From Chitinophagales bacterium (GTDB lineage: Bacteria; Bacteroidota; Bacteroidia; Chitinophagales; Chitinophagaceae): 64,000 nucleotides of DNA. Below the pieces are notes generated by a model that did not search any database, had not been told where the DNA came from, and worked only from the letters and a program-made list of their open reading frames with translations. Position numbers and translations under genes: made by a program. The stretch's first letter is position 1, and each line of letters starts with the position of its first letter. Shown here piece after piece: positions 34,359 to 43,387 of this stretch. The stretch is taken from positions 102,867 to 166,866 of the forward strand of contig JAFLBM010000010.1 in assembly GCA_017303455.1 (NCBI GenBank), in the 5' to 3' direction.

Positions 34359-36164
34359 CTATTCTTCTCCTTCTTTTGTCCACCTGAAAAGCCTTCTTTT
34401 TATATGGTGACCGGCCGAAGTAAGCCTGTTATGAGAAGTGAGATAGTGTATCACTTTATGTTCCAGCCAGTGATGGAGTGGCAGTAATAATGCAGCGAGC
34501 CCGATCATGAACAGCAGGTCTTTCCAGGGCTCCCCGTTGGTAATGGAATAAATATTCTTTTTAAAGATCAGGAAAATGAACTCGAAGAACATCAGGAAAG
34601 CGAAGAAACCGATCATTTTGATGGTAGTGGCTGATACTTTAAACATTCCCAGGATCACCAACCCTATAAATAAAGCCACAATACCAATTGTAATGGCCAG
34701 GTATTGAATATTATTTCGCTGCCGTTTCTTTTCTGCAAGTTCAGCCGCACTACGGGCCTGTCGTTGTTGTTCATCTGCTGCCTCCACCTGTGTCAGTTCT
34801 TTTTCCCGTTTGAGTGTTTCTATACTATCCTTATACTGGTAATAGAAGGCATTGTAAGTGCCCGCTGCTGTAAGATCACCCGTTTGACGGTATAATGTAT
34901 CCAGGTATTGTGATGCTTTTTTAACATTCTCCAATAGCCCGTTTTTTTCACTGATCTCTTTTACTTTCAGGTAATAAATAATTGCATTCTTTTTATCCCC
35001 TGATTTGCGATAAAAACCGGCCAGCTGCCCATAGAAACCTACTTTATTATTCTCGTTAGTACTGTTTTCAAACATGGGCCTTGCTTTCTCCAGGTAGATG
35101 CGGGCCGAATCAAAATTTCCCAGCTCGGTATAAATAACTCCATAGGCCTGGTCAATCACAGAAGCCATCCCAAAATTAGCCAGGTATTTTTTCAGGTTAT
35201 CTCCCGAAGGTGAATTTAAATAATCAAACGCCTTTTGCGGCTCATCAATCCTCAGGTATTGATTCAACAGGCTTACATAACCGGGTATTTTTAGCGTAGA
35301 GAACTTTAATGAATCAGCCATCCTGATCGATCTTTCAAAATAACTGATGGCTATATCGTAATTCTTTTTATACGCAAAGAGATTTCCAAGGTTATTTGTA
35401 TATATCACTTTTTGATACGGAGCGTTTTTCTCTTTTACTTCATCCAGTTTCTTATAGGCCATTGTCATATAATCAATGGCTTTGTCATAATCTTCAATAT
35501 CAGCATAGAAAGAAGAAAGATAGAGATAGCAGTTACGGATAAGCGGGGCATTCTTTATATCTTCGGCTATCCGCAATGCACTCAGGAAATTACGCAGGGC
35601 AAGTATATTCTCGTTTTTAGCCAGGTAGGCTTGTCCGTATGTATTATGTGCCTCTGCTTTCAGGCTGTCGTTTCGTAAAGTAGTTACCAGGGAAAAGGCC
35701 TGTGTGGCATAGGACAAGGCCTTTTCATTATCCGGTATCAACCGGTAAACGGCGGACAAATGCATTTGTGCAGCTCCCACTTCTTCTTCCATCCGGTTCT
35801 GGCGGGCCAGGTCAAGTGCTTTATTGTAAAATTCTATCGCTTTTTGAGAGTACGCTTTCTGGTTGGCTAAATAAGAACAGCGGGTTCCATTGGACAGGTA
35901 GGCTTTGAACATCAGTTTCCTGTCCCTGGATTCTTCTGCAATTGCGATCAGCTTATTACCAAATTCATCAGCATCTTTTGGATTCACATTCATCATCACC
36001 CGGCTGAGTTCATCCATCAGTGTTACTTTCTCTTCCGGAGTAGTCGCTTTTTCATATACTTTTTTCAGGGAATCAACTGCAGCCGCTTCTTGTGCGCAAA
36101 GTGATATACAGGAAGAAAAAAATAAAACAGCGATAAGCAGGCTGGCTTTAGTACTACGGCTCAT
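34359..36164 (-). CDS. TPR-repeat exported membrane protein (kinase-less sensor look-alike)
   Basis: 601 residues from the ATG at 36164 (MSRSTKASLLIAVLFFSSC, signal or lipoprotein-type N-terminus). Residues about 40-430 form nine or ten TPR units (AIEFYNKALDLARQN, ALRNFLSALRIAEDIKN, AIDYMTMAYKKLDEVKE, AISYFERSIRMADS, KNAIIYYLKVKEISE). A coiled-coil (EKELTQVEAADEQQRQARSA) leads into a cluster of about four membrane helices and a basic cytoplasmic tail. The plan copies Bacteroidota TPR histidine kinases up to the membrane, but no HisKA, HATPase or HTH follows. It may be a scaffold or a truncated sensor. gldD begins 76 bases upstream. Confidence 0.8.
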   Translation of the reverse strand: MSRSTKASLLIAVLFFSSCISLCAQEAAAVDSLKKVYEKATTPEEKVTLMDELSRVMMNVNPKDADEFGNKLIAIAEESRDRKLMFKAYLSNGTRCSYLANQKAYSQKAIEFYNKALDLARQNRMEEEVGAAQMHLSAVYRLIPDNEKALSYATQAFSLVTTLRNDSLKAEAHNTYGQAYLAKNENILALRNFLSALRIAEDIKNAPLIRNCYLYLSSFYADIEDYDKAIDYMTMAYKKLDEVKEKNAPYQKVIYTNNLGNLFAYKKNYDIAISYFERSIRMADSLKFSTLKIPGYVSLLNQYLRIDEPQKAFDYLNSPSGDNLKKYLANFGMASVIDQAYGVIYTELGNFDSARIYLEKARPMFENSTNENNKVGFYGQLAGFYRKSGDKKNAIIYYLKVKEISEKNGLLENVKKASQYLDTLYRQTGDLTAAGTYNAFYYQYKDSIETLKREKELTQVEAADEQQRQARSAAELAEKKRQRNNIQYLAITIGIVALFIGLVILGMFKVSATTIKMIGFFAFLMFFEFIFLIFKKNIYSITNGEPWKDLLFMIGLAALLLPLHHWLEHKVIHYLTSHNRLTSAGHHIKRRLFRWTKEGEE

Positions 36165-36240
36165 TGAGTTCAGGTTATGCCTCAAATTAGCAAAGAAAAT
36201 CGCTATCCTGAAATCCTGTTTGAATAAAAGAGAATATTTC

Positions 36241-36858
36241 CTATTTCCACTTCAATGTATTAACCAGGTGCAAAAGGTCCTTTTTAAGAAAGTCATTCAC
36301 AATACCCAGTGAATCCTCATTCGGTGCTGCATCAAAATATAAAGCTCCTCTCAGAAAGTGAGTGGTGGAGTCGGTCAGAAAAAACTGGTTGGCTGTAGCT
36401 GTATTACCGGCTAAAGAAAAATAAATACCCTCCACACCATTGGCTGTTTGTATGAGGCTGTCATTAATACCTGTTGAAATATCTGTATGCTTCCGATAGG
36501 CCATTTTAAAAGCGTCATTAACGAGAGAATCAAAGTTACTTTTGGCCACTTCCTTGTAACTAATATATATCCTGCCACCCAACTGCGGCACATCAATATT
36601 GATCCACCAGGGGTTCTCAGTAGCATCGCCGAAGAAACTGGAGTCTTTGATCACTGTGGCGTAGACAGGGTATTCAAAAGAATAAGGATATCCTGGTTTA
36701 TCAAACAACTGGTACTTTTTTTCCGGGAAATCAATTTTGAAATAGCCTTTCTTCTTATAGGTATAATTGCTGTTACAGGCTGTCATCAAAAAAGAACAGG
36801 CAGCCGTGAATGCAGTTATAATAAAAAACTTCTTTTTCATCGTTAAAATTCCCGTCAT
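36241..36858 (-). CDS. gldD: gliding motility lipoprotein GldD
   Basis: 205 residues. Lipoprotein signal (MKKKFFIITAFTAACSFLMTAC, cysteine near residue 28 of the longer form), then NYTYKKKGYFKIDFPEKKYQLFD, PYSFEYPVYATV, WWINIDVPQLGGRIYISYK and HFLRGALYFDAAPNEDSLG, the known GldD blocks. GldD is needed for gliding and type IX secretion in Flavobacterium johnsoniae. The ATG at 36858 overlaps the gldE stop as ATGA, indicating coupling; a second ATG at 36840 would give a tidier signal. The order mutY, ssb, gldE, gldD is the classical Bacteroidota arrangement. No other gld or sprA gene is in the window. Confidence 0.93.
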   Translation of the reverse strand: MTGILTMKKKFFIITAFTAACSFLMTACNSNYTYKKKGYFKIDFPEKKYQLFDKPGYPYSFEYPVYATVIKDSSFFGDATENPWWINIDVPQLGGRIYISYKEVAKSNFDSLVNDAFKMAYRKHTDISTGINDSLIQTANGVEGIYFSLAGNTATANQFFLTDSTTHFLRGALYFDAAPNEDSLGIVNDFLKKDLLHLVNTLKWK

Positions 36859-38198
36859 TTTTCTTTAGGATTAATGGTCACTTTTACCAGGCGGATGCGG
36901 TTGTTATCCGTTTCCAGCACCGTAAAATCAAAGTCGCCTGCACTTACAACTGTATTGGCAGCAGGAAACTCACCCGTTAACTCTAATACCAATCCGCCAA
37001 CAGATTCACTTTCGCCTCTTACCTGGTCAAACGTGTCCATAGGCAGTTTCATCAGTTTACACATATCATTGACCATGGTTTTTCCTTCAAACAGGTAGTT
37101 GTTATCATCCATTTTCCTGTTGCCGCTTTCTTCCTCGTCAAATTCGTCCTTGATCTCACCGATCACTTCTTCCAGTACATCTTCCATTGTAACTATACCA
37201 CTGGTGCCTCCAAACTCATCGACTACTACCGCAAAATGAATATGCTTATGCTGAAAATCCTTCAACAGGTCTTCGATCAGTTTTGCTTCCGGGACAAAGA
37301 AGGGCTGGCGCATTAGCGGGTGCCAGTCAAAATTTTCGGCTTCGTTTAAAAAAGGTAACAGGTCTTTGGTATTAATAATACCGGCTATTTCATCCAGGCT
37401 TTCTTTATATACCGGTAACCTTGAATAATGAAGTTCTTCTGCTTTTTTAACCAGATCCTTAAAAGAGCTTTTATAATCAATACCACTTACATCCAGCCGG
37501 CTTCGCATGATCTGTTTCACCGAGATATTTCCAAACTTCACGATCCCTTTCATGATATTTTTTTCGGCCGGGGATGCTTCTTCATCTGTTTTTATATCAA
37601 TGGCCTCATCTAATTCCTGGATACTGATAGCTTCTGACCGGTTAGCCCCTAATCTTCTGCCAATACCATCTGCCAGGGAAACGATCCAGCGGCTGATCCG
37701 CCGCAGCATCAGGTGCAGGGCTTCAATAATAAACGAAGTGCCATAGGCAAACCGGAGATTATTTTGTGTGGCAGCTACTTTAGGCATCAGCCTTCCAAAG
37801 AATACTAATATAAATGCGATCACTAATGCCTTGCTGAGAATTTCCAGCCACTGGGGAATGTTATCAAAATTGATAAACTGGTCAGCCAGGTAGTTAGACA
37901 AAACAATGATGCAGATATTAATAAAAGTGCCGGCTATCAGTAATGATGCATATACTTCTTTCGGTTCCTCCAGCAGCTCGGTAATTTTTTTGGCCGCAGT
38001 ATGCTGTTTTGTTTTCAGCATATTGATATCCTTGTTGCCCAGGGAAAACAAGGCTACTTCCGAACCAGAGATCACAAAAGCAAGAGTAACCAGCACCAGC
38101 AGTAAAATGATAAGAATGATATTACCCTGCGGGTTAGCCGCTAAAAGTGTAAAAGAAAACAGGTCGTTCAATAAATGGATGTCGGTATGACTGTCCAA
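36855..38198 (-). CDS. gldE: gliding motility-associated protein GldE (CNNM/CBS transporter-associated family)
   Basis: 447 residues from a TTG at 38198. A DUF21/CNNM membrane domain (about 20-190: IILIILLLVLVTLAFVISGSEVALFSL and later helices) is followed by a CBS pair (VKQIMRSRLDVSGIDY, HYSRLPVYKESLDEIAGII, HIHFAVVVDEFGGTSGIVTMEDVLEE) and a CorC_HlyC domain at the end (VGGLVLELTGEFP). Relatives include CorC/HlyC-like magnesium or cobalt efflux proteins. GldE partly overlaps GldD function in gliding. It is next to gldD with a 4-base overlap and 97 bases downstream of ssb. Confidence 0.93.
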   Translation of the reverse strand: MDSHTDIHLLNDLFSFTLLAANPQGNIILIILLLVLVTLAFVISGSEVALFSLGNKDINMLKTKQHTAAKKITELLEEPKEVYASLLIAGTFINICIIVLSNYLADQFINFDNIPQWLEILSKALVIAFILVFFGRLMPKVAATQNNLRFAYGTSFIIEALHLMLRRISRWIVSLADGIGRRLGANRSEAISIQELDEAIDIKTDEEASPAEKNIMKGIVKFGNISVKQIMRSRLDVSGIDYKSSFKDLVKKAEELHYSRLPVYKESLDEIAGIINTKDLLPFLNEAENFDWHPLMRQPFFVPEAKLIEDLLKDFQHKHIHFAVVVDEFGGTSGIVTMEDVLEEVIGEIKDEFDEEESGNRKMDDNNYLFEGKTMVNDMCKLMKLPMDTFDQVRGESESVGGLVLELTGEFPAANTVVSAGDFDFTVLETDNNRIRLVKVTINPKEK

Positions 38199-38232
38199 TG
38201 CCGGGTATTTTGGTTAGAGAATGAATCATAAA

Positions 38233-38252
38233 GGCAGGTCGGAAGGCCTGCC
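38233..38252. repeat. GC-rich palindrome between gldE and ssb
   Basis: GGCAGG-N8-CCTGCC, in the 97-base gap. One of several related palindromes in the window. Confidence 0.5.
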
Positions 38253-38295
38253 TGCTGATTGCTTGCGCAAAAATATGCTTTTATAGTTTTCTATT

Positions 38296-38727
38296 TCAGA
38301 ATGGCAGACTTTCGGAAGGATCTCCCATGGGCATGTCAGACCCGCCCATTCCTTCCATACCTGAATCTCCGTGGCCGGTTCCCCCGACTCCGTCGGCTCT
38401 TTTATCCAGCATGATGAGATTGTCTCCTACTACTTCTGTGGCAAATTTTCGGTTACCATCTTTATCTTCCCAGCTACGGGTTCTTAGCCGGCCTTCAATG
38501 TAAACAAGGCTGCTTTTGTGAAGGTATTTCTGGGCCAGCTCGGCCAGGCCCCGCCATAACACAACAGTATGCCATTCTGTTTGGGAGACCAGTTTACCGG
38601 AACGGTCTTTAAAAGTTTCGGTTGTGGCCAGGGGAAATTTAGCAACGGCAATATTCCCTTCCAGGAACTGAACATCGGGATCTTTCCCCAGGTTGCCAAT
38701 GAGCATTACTCGGTTTACGCCTCTCAT
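38296..38727 (-). CDS. ssb: single-stranded DNA-binding protein
   Basis: 143 residues. OB-fold start MRGVNRVMLIGNLGKDPD, then FPLATTETF, the ssDNA-binding aromatic block TEWHTVVLWRGLAELAQKYL, and VYIEGRLRTRSWEDKDG. The glycine- and methionine-rich linker ends in the acidic tip GDPSESLPF, which recruits replication and repair partners. It is shorter than the E. coli protein (178), as usual here. The linker-encoding DNA has a short CCGAC-TCC-GTCGG palindrome near 38384-38396. Located between mutY and gldE on the same strand. Confidence 0.96.
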   Translation of the reverse strand: MRGVNRVMLIGNLGKDPDVQFLEGNIAVAKFPLATTETFKDRSGKLVSQTEWHTVVLWRGLAELAQKYLHKSSLVYIEGRLRTRSWEDKDGNRKFATEVVGDNLIMLDKRADGVGGTGHGDSGMEGMGGSDMPMGDPSESLPF

Positions 38728-38837
38728 AGATTTATTCTTTAGGTTAAGAAATCGTCTGTGGCTAACAATGCTCTTTAAAGTTAATTTCTTTTTCAGGGGC
38801 TACCAACAAAAAATTGGAAGGGGTGGCCGATTTAACA

Positions 38838-39935
38838 TCAGAATAAACTTTGCCGACCGGGTTTTTCTTTAAGATACTGGTTAATGAACCCGGGGAATGC
38901 ATATTTCCCCATCTTATCTTTTGTTATCCATTGAAAAAGTTTGGCCCCGGAAAACTTTCTCTTTACTTTGAATTTAATGAACTGCCCGGCTATCAGTTGA
39001 TGAGAAAGTTGTTGTTTAAATAAAGGAGAAATGGAAATCAATCCAGCGTCTTTACTATTGAACAATTTTCTTTTTCCAATTTGCTGCAACAGGGTTTTCT
39101 TATCCAGTTCAACAGCAGATTCGATCAAAGGAAATTCATACAGGTCTTGCCATATATCCTTTTCTGTCCGTTGCCGGATAGCCATCTCATTTTTATATTC
39201 CAGTACCAGGTAATAGAACCAGCGTTTGCGGATCTTTATTTTTTTTTCTTTTACCGGTAGTTCATTGATACGATCACTCTGAAAAGCGATACAGTATTTT
39301 TTGAAACAACAGACAGCACAAAGAGGAGAAACGGGTTTACAAACCAGCGCTCCAAAATCCATAATGGCCTGGTTATAGAGACCGGGTCGTTTCTTATCAA
39401 GCAGCTCTTCTGCCAGTTGGGTGAAATATTTTTTTCCTTCTGTGGTATCTGTTGGTTTATCAATCCCGAATACCCGGGCAAGCACCCTGAATACATTGCC
39501 ATCAACAACAGCATAAGGAAGATTAAAAGCAAAGGAGCTGATAGCAGCGGCCGTATAGGGTCCCACGCCTTTCAATGCTTTTATTTCTTCATAACTATCC
39601 GGGAATTTTCCTTTCCTTTCGTTAGCAATAAATCGGGCTGAAGCGATCAGGTTCCGGCAACGGGTATAATAACCCAACCCTTCCCATAGCTTAAAGATTT
39701 TTTCATCCTTCGCCTTTGCCAGTTGCTGAACATCCGGGAAGGTTTTAATGAAGTTATTATAATAGCTCAGCCCCTGCTCCACCCGGGTTTGCTGCAGTAT
39801 AATCTCGCTCAACCATATTTTATAGGGGTCTTTTTCGCCCTTCCAGGGCATTTGCCGGTCATTTTGGTCCCGGTTCCATTTCAGCAGCAGGGCAGGAAAT
39901 CTTTTTTTCAGTTCAATTTTGTCGGTTGTTTTCAA
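38838..39935 (-). CDS. mutY: A/G-specific adenine glycosylase
   Basis: 365 residues. It removes adenine mispaired with 8-oxoguanine. Helix-hairpin-helix GPD region: LSEIILQQTRVEQG (catalytic glutamate in SEIILQQT), KGVGPYTAAAISSFAF and AVVDGNVFRVLAR with the catalytic aspartate. The [4Fe-4S] loop has spacing C-x6-C-x2-C-x5-C (CKPVSPLCAVCCFKKYC). The C-terminal NUDIX-like part that reads 8-oxoG is present and slightly divergent. ATG at 39935. It heads the mutY-ssb-gldE-gldD group and diverges from the HU gene, as in many Bacteroidota. Confidence 0.96.
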   Translation of the reverse strand: MKTTDKIELKKRFPALLLKWNRDQNDRQMPWKGEKDPYKIWLSEIILQQTRVEQGLSYYNNFIKTFPDVQQLAKAKDEKIFKLWEGLGYYTRCRNLIASARFIANERKGKFPDSYEEIKALKGVGPYTAAAISSFAFNLPYAVVDGNVFRVLARVFGIDKPTDTTEGKKYFTQLAEELLDKKRPGLYNQAIMDFGALVCKPVSPLCAVCCFKKYCIAFQSDRINELPVKEKKIKIRKRWFYYLVLEYKNEMAIRQRTEKDIWQDLYEFPLIESAVELDKKTLLQQIGKRKLFNSKDAGLISISPLFKQQLSHQLIAGQFIKFKVKRKFSGAKLFQWITKDKMGKYAFPGFINQYLKEKPGRQSLF

Positions 39936-40077
39936 TAGTCCTGGCTATTTAAGCTTTAAATATCCTTCATTTTTCAAATTCCTGTGGCTTTTGTTTTAAA
40001 AAAAACTGCCTATCCTGTTGACAATCATATTATTTTGTCATAAATTGGCATTTGAAAACCATTAAAAACCTGCAACA

Positions 40078-40398
40078 ATGAGAAAAGCCGATCTCGTTAA
40101 TCAGATTTCAGAAAAAACAGGGATACCAAAGGTTGATGTCCTGGTAACCCTTGAAACCATGTTTAAAGAAGTAAAAGACACCCTGGCCGGGGGCGAGAAT
40201 ATCTATATTCGAGGATTTGGCAGCTTTATTACCAAGAAAAGAGCAGCCAAGATCGGCCGTAATATCAAAAAGAATATTGCTGTACATATTCCTGAGCATT
40301 ATATCCCTGCGTTCAAGCCGGCAAAAGAATTTGTTGCCGAAGTCAAGAAGTTAAAAGAACCTAAACCGGACCCCGGCCCTGGTGATGATGCAGAATAA
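40078..40398 (+). CDS. HU/IHF-family DNA-binding protein
   Basis: 106 residues. MRKADLVNQISEKTGIPKVDVLVTLETMF is the dimerisation helix pair. IYIRGFGSFITKKRAAKIGRNI is the core with the start of the DNA-binding arm, and HYIPAFKPAKEFVAEVKKL closes the domain. A short acidic, proline-rich tail (EPKPDPGPGDDAE) follows, an addition seen in Bacteroidota HU-like proteins. The protein bends and compacts DNA. ATG at 40078, 142 bases from the divergent mutY. The TPR gene follows on the same strand. Confidence 0.93.
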   Translation: MRKADLVNQISEKTGIPKVDVLVTLETMFKEVKDTLAGGENIYIRGFGSFITKKRAAKIGRNIKKNIAVHIPEHYIPAFKPAKEFVAEVKKLKEPKPDPGPGDDAE

Positions 40399-40485
40399 GA
40401 TATTACATGCCTTTCAAACATTCTCCTTTAATTACTGAAGCTTGTTCAGGGGTTTGAGGTAACTTTGCCCACTGAAATTTTTATT

Positions 40486-41361
40486 GTGAAAAAACCTCAA
40501 TGGATCACTGTTGCCGTAGCTGTTGTAATTGTAGCAGCTATTTACAGGTTCGGACCTACGATACCTCCCAAAAAGCCTGTAGCTGCAATTGAAAACCAGG
40601 CGCATAGTGAAGATGACGGCCATGATCATGGTCCTGTTAAAAGCAGCATTACTATTGATACCATCCTGTTAATGGCCAAGAAACAGTTGAATACCGAGCA
40701 GGTTGTTCGCCTCAATACATTGGAAAATTCGATCTCAAGAGGTGATGTAAAAGACCAGCAACTAAAGGTATTTCACCAATTATCTCATTTTTGGGGCGAT
40801 TCAGCCCGGATTTTTGAGCCTTATGCCTGGTATGAAGCCGAAGCTGCCAGATTGGAAAATTCGGAAAAAACCCTCACCTTTGCTGCCCACTTATTTTTGG
40901 ATAACCTGCAAATGGACCGTGATCCCGAACTGGTAAAGTGGAAAGCATTGCAGGCCAAAGATTTGTTTGAAAGGTCTTTGAAGATCAATCCTGATAACGA
41001 TTCGGCCAAAGTTGGCCTGGGTGCCTGTTATCTCTTTGGAAATATAGCAGCCGCCCCGATGGTCGGTATTGCAAAAATCAAAGAAGTAACAGATAAGGAC
41101 AGTACCAATATATATGCCCAGATGACGTTAGCCAAAGGCTCCCTGTATTCCGGGCAATATGACAAAGCCATCAGCCGTTTGGAAACAGTGCATCGCCTGC
41201 AGCCGGACAATGTGGAAACTGTTTTGATGCTGGCTGATGTTTGTGAACGAACCGGGAAGAAAGATAAAGCCATCAGCTGGTATGGGGAGAGTTTAAAATA
41301 TATCACCCGTGCTGATGCCAGGAAAGAGATCGAAAAAAGAATAGAGGAACTGAAGAAATAG
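40486..41361 (+). CDS. membrane-anchored TPR protein
   Basis: 291 residues from the GTG at 40486, which starts VKKPQWITVAVAVVIVAAIYRFG, a membrane anchor with inside-positive charge. The frame is open further up to a TTG at 40465. After a histidine/acid-rich stretch (HSEDDGHDHG) come four or so TPR units: VFHQLSHFWGD, AKDLFERSLKINPDND, AISRLETVHRLQPDN and AISWYGESLKYI. The protein likely faces the periplasm. The gene sits between HU and RNase G in the conserved Bacteroidota order. Its role there is unknown; the HxHxxxH-like cluster could bind a metal. Confidence 0.82.
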   Translation: MKKPQWITVAVAVVIVAAIYRFGPTIPPKKPVAAIENQAHSEDDGHDHGPVKSSITIDTILLMAKKQLNTEQVVRLNTLENSISRGDVKDQQLKVFHQLSHFWGDSARIFEPYAWYEAEAARLENSEKTLTFAAHLFLDNLQMDRDPELVKWKALQAKDLFERSLKINPDNDSAKVGLGACYLFGNIAAAPMVGIAKIKEVTDKDSTNIYAQMTLAKGSLYSGQYDKAISRLETVHRLQPDNVETVLMLADVCERTGKKDKAISWYGESLKYITRADARKEIEKRIEELKK

Positions 41362-41424
41362 AAGCCCTTCGACCGGGCTCAGGATAAAAACTTATTATAA
41401 ACAAGAATTAAAAATTATTTGAGT

Positions 41425-41520
41425 ATGCCTTGTGGTAAAAAAAGGAAGCGTCATAAAATTGCGACGCATAAGCGTAAAAAAAGACTGAGAAAGAACCGTC
41501 ATAAAAAGAGGAACAAGTAG
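41425..41520 (+). CDS. AURKAIP1/COX24-domain microprotein (31 aa, probable ribosome-associated)
   Basis: A 31-residue, extremely basic protein: MPCGKKRKRHKIATHKRKKR followed by LRKNRHKKRNK, ATG 41425 to TAG 41520. The motif matches the short C-terminal domain of mitochondrial ribosomal protein mS38 (AURKAIP1/Cox24). Bacteroidota have free-standing copies of about this length, which gene finders often skip because of size. It lies between the TPR gene and RNase G, as I recall for other members of the phylum. Ribosome association is inferred from the mS38 relationship. It is preceded by a short GCCC...GGGC hairpin (41363-41382) at the end of the TPR gene. Confidence 0.85.
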   Translation: MPCGKKRKRHKIATHKRKKRLRKNRHKKRNK

Positions 41521-41761
41521 TTTATTAGTTAATTGGTTTATTGGTTAATCGGGTGCTCTAAGAATTATGGAAACTCCTGATCAACTGATAAACCAGTTAA
41601 CTGGTAACAAGCCCCTCAGTCCGCCGGTTTGTTTGCCGTACAGGTTTGCACCCCACCAATCTGCTTCAGACAATCTACTACAGGTTATTTCCGCATTCGG
41701 TACGGTTCCTGGCAAGCCGGTGTTTACAGCATCGAAGGTGTTTTCATTTATGTAAGCTGTA

Positions 41762-43318
41762 ATGAACAAAGAACTTATTATTAATGTCGCTCCCCAGGGT
41801 GTTGAAATAGCCCTGCTGGAAGATAAGAAGCTGGTAGAACTGCATAGCGAGAAAAGCGATGCCCGTTTTGCCGTAGGCGACCTTTATCTTGGTAAAGTAA
41901 AAAAACTGATACCGGGATTAAATGCCGCATTCGTGGATGTTGGATTTGAGAAGGATGCCTTTCTTCACTATACCGACCTGAGTCCTTATGCCAAGTCACT
42001 GTTGAAGTTCACTACTATGTGTATGAACGATAAGAGTGAACAGGGGGGATTGGATTTTGGCAAATTCACGATCGAGCCCGAGATCATCAAGACCGGTAAG
42101 ATCAATGAAGTGCTGGGCGGTAAACCTAATATCCTGGTGCAGATATTAAAAGAACCCATCGCTGCCAAAGGGCCCCGGCTGAGTTGTGAGCTGTCACTAC
42201 CCGGAAGATTTGTGGTCGTCACTCCATTTAATGATATCGTTGCGGTTTCCCGTAAAATACATTCTTCAGAAGAAAGAAAGCGGCTGCAGAAGATAGTGGA
42301 GGCTATTAAACCTAAGAATTTCGGAGTGATCGTCCGTACTGCTGCCGAAGGAAAGAATACCGCTGAACTGCATGAAGATCTTTCTGCCCTCGTGGAGATG
42401 TGGAAGAGCATTCAAACCAACCTGAAAGGTGCTGTGGCTCCTGCCAAAATATTGAGTGAACAAACAAAAGCCACCAGTATTTTGCGTGACTTGCTGAATG
42501 AAGATTTCAACAAGATCGTGGTGAATGATAAAAATATCTTCACAGATACCAAGAATTATATCCAGCGTATTGCCCCGGAGAAGGCAGATATCGTGTCATT
42601 CTACCAGAATGGTTCTCCCATTTTTGATTCATTCGGTATTACCAAGCAGGTAAAATCTTCTTTTGGCAAAACCGTTAACCTCAATAGTGGTGCCTACCTT
42701 ATTATTGAGCATACGGAAGCCCTGCATGTCATTGATATTAACAGCGGCTACAAAAGTGTAAGCAATAACCAGGAACAAAATGCACTGGAAACAAACCTCG
42801 AAGCGGCTGAAGAAGTAGCCCGCCAGCTCCGCCTTCGTGACCTGGGTGGTATCATTGTAATTGATTTTATTGACATGAAGTTTCCGGAGAACAAAAGGAA
42901 ACTGATGGAAAAGATGGAAGAGTTCATGGCACCTGACAGGGCCAAGCATGCGGTGCTTCCTATTTCAAAGTTCGGGCTGATGCAGATCACCCGGCAGCGG
43001 ATGAAGCCCGAAATGAATATCAATACGCAGGAACTTTGTCCAAGCTGTAATGGAACCGGTAAGATTTCATCTACCCTCTTGCTGGAAGATGAGATTGAAA
43101 AAAATCTCAGCTATCTCATTACGCATAAGAATGCAAGCCTGACCTTGGTGGTGCATCCTATTATGTATGCCTACCTCACCAAAGGCTGGCCCTGGTCAAC
43201 CAGAATGGCGAAATGGAACAAGAAATTTGGCCAGAAAACAAAACTGGTACAGGATACCAATTGCCACCTGACAGAATATAAATTCTTTGATCAGCACGGG
43301 GAAGAGATCAAACTATAA
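41762..43318 (+). CDS. rng: RNase E/G family endoribonuclease (RNase G type)
   Basis: 518 residues, RNase G length, without the long RNase E scaffold tail. S1 RNA-binding domain at the N-terminus (YLGKVKKLIPGLNAAFVDVGFEKDAFLH). Catalytic core with ESSERKRL-like IHSSEERKRL, the metal aspartates in HVIDINSGYKSV and GGIIVIDFIDM, and the zinc-link CPSCNGTG. It processes rRNA and mRNA in the cytoplasm. ATG at 41762. A 241-base leader separates it from the microprotein gene; RNase E-type genes are often autoregulated through their leaders, but I see no defined fold here. Strong terminator downstream. Confidence 0.95.
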   Translation: MNKELIINVAPQGVEIALLEDKKLVELHSEKSDARFAVGDLYLGKVKKLIPGLNAAFVDVGFEKDAFLHYTDLSPYAKSLLKFTTMCMNDKSEQGGLDFGKFTIEPEIIKTGKINEVLGGKPNILVQILKEPIAAKGPRLSCELSLPGRFVVVTPFNDIVAVSRKIHSSEERKRLQKIVEAIKPKNFGVIVRTAAEGKNTAELHEDLSALVEMWKSIQTNLKGAVAPAKILSEQTKATSILRDLLNEDFNKIVVNDKNIFTDTKNYIQRIAPEKADIVSFYQNGSPIFDSFGITKQVKSSFGKTVNLNSGAYLIIEHTEALHVIDINSGYKSVSNNQEQNALETNLEAAEEVARQLRLRDLGGIIVIDFIDMKFPENKRKLMEKMEEFMAPDRAKHAVLPISKFGLMQITRQRMKPEMNINTQELCPSCNGTGKISSTLLLEDEIEKNLSYLITHKNASLTLVVHPIMYAYLTKGWPWSTRMAKWNKKFGQKTKLVQDTNCHLTEYKFFDQHGEEIKL

Positions 43319-43339
43319 TTAATTTTTCTTAGTAAACAA

Positions 43340-43365
43340 CAAAACCCGGGCAAGCCCGGGTTTTG
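43340..43365. terminator. bidirectional terminator between rng and susD
   Basis: A GC-rich stem CAAAACCCGGGC / GCCCGGGTTTTG between convergent genes, with T runs outside the stem on both strands. Confidence 0.9.
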
Positions 43366-43387
43366 TTTAGCATAAGCGTCAGTCTGG

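Noticed and set aside
38384..38396. CCGAC-TCC-GTCGG palindrome in ssb as another member of the dispersed repeat family
   Set aside because: The sequence lacks the CCTGCC/GGCAGG core and encodes an ordinary linker, so chance is the better explanation.
41361..41385. GCCC-TTCGACC-GGGC hairpin as a terminator of the TPR gene
   Set aside because: The stem is short and no T run follows; it may be a piece of a common dispersed repeat instead, so it is not called as a terminator.
41567..41769. Short open frames on both strands in the gap before rng
   Set aside because: Neither has a recognisable family, signal or ribosome site, and they are mutually overlapping antisense frames in a leader region.
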